Part shown: piece by piece, positions 38,101-40,433 of the stretch
How the letters are laid out: every line of letters starts with the position of its first letter
Numbering within the stretch: position 1 is the first letter of the stretch
NCBI RefSeq assembly: GCF_028290785.1
Contig: NZ_JAQGJD010000001.1
Span: forward strand, 1 to 40,433
Length of the DNA: 40,433 bases
Direction: 5' to 3'
Source of the DNA: Tardiphaga sp.
Lineage (GTDB): Bacteria; Pseudomonadota; Alphaproteobacteria; Rhizobiales; Xanthobacteraceae
Position numbers and translations under genes: made by a program
The notes under the pieces: model-generated
What the model saw: only the letters and a program-made list of their open reading frames with translations
Told to the model about the DNA's origin: nothing
Databases searched by the model: none

Positions 38101-38154
38101 ACGGCAATATAGTCTCCGCTGTGGCGAGAGCCTAGTTCGATCCGTCATCCGTAA

Positions 38155-38254
38155 GGTGGGCACAGGCGCCCTTGCGCCGTGCCCACCATAACCCGCACCG
38201 CTTGAAATGGCGGGCACGCCCTCGTGCGCTATGCGCGCAACGGCTTTGCCCACC
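38155..38254. repeat. Palindromic GTGGGCAC-type repeat between kdpC and kdpD
   Basis: GGTGGGCAC (38155-38163) pairs with GTGCCCACC (38179-38187), with GGCG/CGCC (38165-38168, 38175-38178) extending the stem after a one-base bulge. A related second unit follows: GGGCA (38212-38216) with TGCCC (38247-38251), and an inner GCGC-TAT-GCGC hairpin (38226-38236). Repeats of this look are common between genes in Bradyrhizobium relatives. It fills most of the 160-base gap and may dampen or stabilise the kdpC-kdpD transcript. Confidence 0.7.
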
Positions 38255-38260
38255 CTACAA

Positions 38261-38866
38261 CTACTTCGGGGCCGCCGCGTCCAGCGCCAGGTTGAGCGCC
38301 AGCACGTTGACCCGGGGCTCGCCCAGCAAGCCGATGAACCGGCCTTCGGTCTTCTCGGCCACCAACTGGCGGACGCGCTCCTCGGTCAGCTTCCGCGCCT
38401 TGGCCACGCGCGGCACCTGAAACAGAGCGCCTTCCGGCGAGATATTGGGATCCAAGCCGCTGCCCGAGCTGGTGACCAGGTCGATCGGCACCGGCATCGC
38501 CGGATTTTCCGCCTTCAGCTTGTCGGTGTCCTCGGTGACCCGGTCGATCAGCGCCTTACTGGTCGGGCCGAGATTCGAGCCCATCGAATTGATCGCGTTA
38601 TAGGGTTGCGGCACCGTCTTGGTGGCATCCTTCGGGTCCGGCCCCAGGGTTGCCGACGGGCGGCTATGGAAATACCCGTCGGTGGTGAATTCCTGCCCGA
38701 TCAGCGACGAGCCGATCACCTTGCCGTCGCGCTCGATCAAGCTGCCTTCGGCCTGAGTCGGAAAGATCAGCGCTGACACCGCGGTCATCCCGAGCGGATA
38801 GATGACGCCGGTAATGACCGTGAGGCCGAGCAGCAGGACGATAGCCGGGCGAATTTCTTTCAACAT
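38261..38866 (-). CDS. kdpC: KdpC, potassium-transporting ATPase subunit C
   Basis: A 201-residue inner-membrane protein with one N-terminal membrane anchor (about 7-30, IRPAIVLLLGLTVITGVIYPLG) and a periplasmic domain. Family motifs are SLIGQEFTTDGYFHSRPSA, YNAINSMGSNLGPTS, DLVTSSGSGLDPNISPEGA and a C-terminal RVNVLALNLALD. KdpC stabilises the KdpFABC complex and influences potassium affinity. AGGAG lies seven bases before the ATG at 38866 and overlaps the kdpB stop codon, so it is directly coupled to kdpB (11-base gap). Downstream the operon meets a palindromic repeat before kdpD. Confidence 0.97.
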   Translation of the reverse strand: MLKEIRPAIVLLLGLTVITGVIYPLGMTAVSALIFPTQAEGSLIERDGKVIGSSLIGQEFTTDGYFHSRPSATLGPDPKDATKTVPQPYNAINSMGSNLGPTSKALIDRVTEDTDKLKAENPAMPVPIDLVTSSGSGLDPNISPEGALFQVPRVAKARKLTEERVRQLVAEKTEGRFIGLLGEPRVNVLALNLALDAAAPK

Positions 38867-38877
38867 GTTGTGTCTCC

Positions 38878-40433
38878 TTAAACGAGATGCAGGGCGGTGA
38901 CCGCGAGGTCAATCGCCTTGATGCCGATGAACGGAATGATGATGCCGCCGACGCCGTAGATCAACAGGTTGCGGCTGAGCAGCGCGCCGGCGCCGATCGG
39001 GCGGTAGGCGACGCCGCGCAGCGCCAGCGGGATCAGTGCGATGATGATGATCGCGTTGAAGATGATCGCCGACAGGATCGCGCTCTGCGGGCTGTGCAGC
39101 CGCATGATGTTGAGCGTCTCCAGTTGCGGATAAAAGGCGAGGAAGATCGCCGGGATGATGGCGAAATACTTCGCCACGTCATTGGCGATCGAGAACGTGG
39201 TCAGCGCGCCCCTCGTCATCAGCAGTTGCTTGCCGATTTCGACGATCTCGATCAGCTTGGTCGGGTTGGAATCAAGATCGACCATGTTGCCGGCCTCGCG
39301 GGCCGCCTGCGTGCCGGTGTTCATGGCGACGCCGACATCGGCCTGCGCGAGCGCCGGCGCGTCATTGGTGCCGTCACCGCACATCGCCACCAGCTTTCCC
39401 TTGGCCTGCTCGTCGCGGATGAGCTGCAGCTTGTCTTCGGGGGTCGCCTGCGCCAGGAAGTCATCGACGCCGGCCTCGGCGGCGATGGCCGCGGCGGTCA
39501 TCGGGTTGTCGCCGGTGATCATCACGGTGCGAATACCCATCCGGCGCAGCTCGGCGAAACGTTCGCGGATGCCGCCCTTGACGATATCCTTGAGGTGGAC
39601 GACGCCGAGCAGCTTGCCGTCGCGGGCCACCGCCAGCGGCGTGCCGCCGCCCTTGGCAATCTCGTCGGAAATCGCCTGGATTTCCCGCGCGGTGTCCGAC
39701 ATCTGGGCGGGTTGAATCGCTCGCGCGGTGTTGCCCGAGGAGACGGCAAAGGTGGCGCCGCCATTGACGTAAGTCAGAATCGAATCCACCGCGCCCTTGC
39801 GTACCGAAGAGCCTGACGCATCGACGCCGCTCATGCGGGTCTGTGCCGTGAACGGTACGAAGGTGGCACCGAGTTCAGCCATGTCGCGGCCGCGGATGTT
39901 GTACTTCTCCTTGGCGAGGACGACGATGGAACGACCTTCCGGCGTCTCGTCGGCCAGCGAGGCCAACTGCGCCGCATCGGCCAGCTCCTGCTCGGTGACG
40001 CCGCGCACTGGACGGAACGCCGTCGCCTGGCGATTGCCGAGCGTGATGGTGCCGGTCTTGTCGAGTAGCAAGGTATCGACGTCGCCGGCGGCTTCCACCG
40101 CGCGGCCGGACATCGCCAGCACATTGAAGCGCACCAGACGGTCCATGCCGGCAATGCCGATGGCCGACAGCAGCGCGCCGATAGTGGTCGGGATCAGCGT
40201 CACGAACAGCGCCACCAGCACGACGACGGAGATCGAACCGCCGGCGTAAGCCGCATAACTCGGGATCGTCACGGTGGCGAACACGAAGATGATCGTGAGG
40301 CCGACGAGCAGGATGTTGAGCGCGATCTCGTTCGGCGTCTTCTGGCGTTCGGCGCCTTCCACCAGCTTGATCATGCGGTCGATGAAGGTCGATCCTTGCG
40401 CCGCGGTGATGCGGACGCGGATCCAGTCGGACA
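38878..40433 (-). CDS. kdpB: KdpB, potassium-transporting P-type ATPase (partial)
   Basis: The C-terminal 517 or so residues of the catalytic ATPase subunit; the frame is open through the right window edge, so the N-terminal part (about a quarter) is missing. The visible segment begins with [20 protein letters not shown], runs through membrane helices and the phosphorylation motif [12 protein letters not shown], the nucleotide-domain sequence [34 protein letters not shown] and [26 protein letters not shown], and ends with four predicted helices. KdpB hydrolyses ATP to drive high-affinity potassium uptake through KdpA. An internal ATG at 40374 is not the real start. The stop TAA overlaps the kdpC ribosome site. 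Confidence 0.97.
   Translation of the reverse strand, partial: SDWIRVRITAAQGSTFIDRMIKLVEGAERQKTPNEIALNILLVGLTIIFVFATVTIPSYAAYAGGSISVVVLVALFVTLIPTTIGALLSAIGIAGMDRLVRFNVLAMSGRAVEAAGDVDTLLLDKTGTITLGNRQATAFRPVRGVTEQELADAAQLASLADETPEGRSIVVLAKEKYNIRGRDMAELGATFVPFTAQTRMSGVDASGSSVRKGAVDSILTYVNGGATFAVSSGNTARAIQPAQMSDTAREIQAISDEIAKGGGTPLAVARDGKLLGVVHLKDIVKGGIRERFAELRRMGIRTVMITGDNPMTAAAIAAEAGVDDFLAQATPEDKLQLIRDEQAKGKLVAMCGDGTNDAPALAQADVGVAMNTGTQAAREAGNMVDLDSNPTKLIEIVEIGKQLLMTRGALTTFSIANDVAKYFAIIPAIFLAFYPQLETLNIMRLHSPQSAILSAIIFNAIIIIALIPLALRGVAYRPIGAGALLSRNLLIYGVGGIIIPFIGIKAIDLAVTALHLV

Overview
The window looks like chromosomal DNA from an alphaproteobacterium of the Bradyrhizobium/Rhodopseudomonas group (Nitrobacteraceae). 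The basis is its high GC content, long GC-rich shadow frames, protein sequences of that type, a DUF3309 small membrane protein and promoter motifs of the alphaproteobacterial general stress sigma factor EcfG. I cannot name the species. No tRNA, rRNA, CRISPR array, insertion sequence or prophage is visible.

Layout. (1) 1-2306: the 3' end of a PQQ biosynthesis operon (pqqE, cut by the window edge), overlapped by a prolyl-aminopeptidase-like alpha/beta hydrolase and followed by an unknown dimeric alpha/beta-barrel-like protein. (2) 2429-3519: two small exported proteins, the second of DsrE type, then a terminator-like hairpin. (3) 3766-11245: a sugar-phosphate operon of tal-pgi fusion, gnd (short form), zwf, pgl, gntK and a HAD phosphatase, preceded by an EcfG-like promoter. 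(4) 11288-15040, minus strand: malQ followed by a GH15 glucoamylase/trehalase-like enzyme. (5) 15242-29288, plus strand: glgE, treS-maltokinase fusion, glgB, glgX, treZ, treY, tightly packed. (6) 29542-30183: a polyhydroxyalkanoate-system protein and a DUF3309 membrane peptide with its own EcfG promoter. (7) 30289-34585: ligD and ku (non-homologous end joining, NHEJ) transcribed divergently, a small exported protein, and a lysine-rich DUF6496 protein. (8) 34694-40433, minus strand: kdpB (cut by the window edge), kdpC, kdpD, kdpE for potassium uptake and its control.

How it fits together. The glgE-to-treY operon encodes both halves of a trehalose/alpha-glucan loop. TreS, maltokinase, GlgE and GlgB turn trehalose into branched glucan through maltose 1-phosphate; GlgX, TreY and TreZ turn glucan back into trehalose. 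MalQ and the GH15 enzyme handle oligosaccharide remains, and the neighbouring tal-pgi/zwf operon takes glucose phosphates into the pentose phosphate route and NAD(P)H production.

The main new observation is regulatory. GGAAC-N16-CGTT elements, the EcfG consensus, occur at malQ, DUF3309 and ku (all exact). One-mismatch versions lie before tal-pgi, glgE (17-base spacer) and ligD. Two of these sites are divergent promoters with striking symmetry. I read the region from about 3.6 to 34 kb as a stress island combining osmoprotectant and carbon storage, reductant supply and DNA end joining under one sigma factor. This is inference from sequence motifs. The individual enzyme families are all known.
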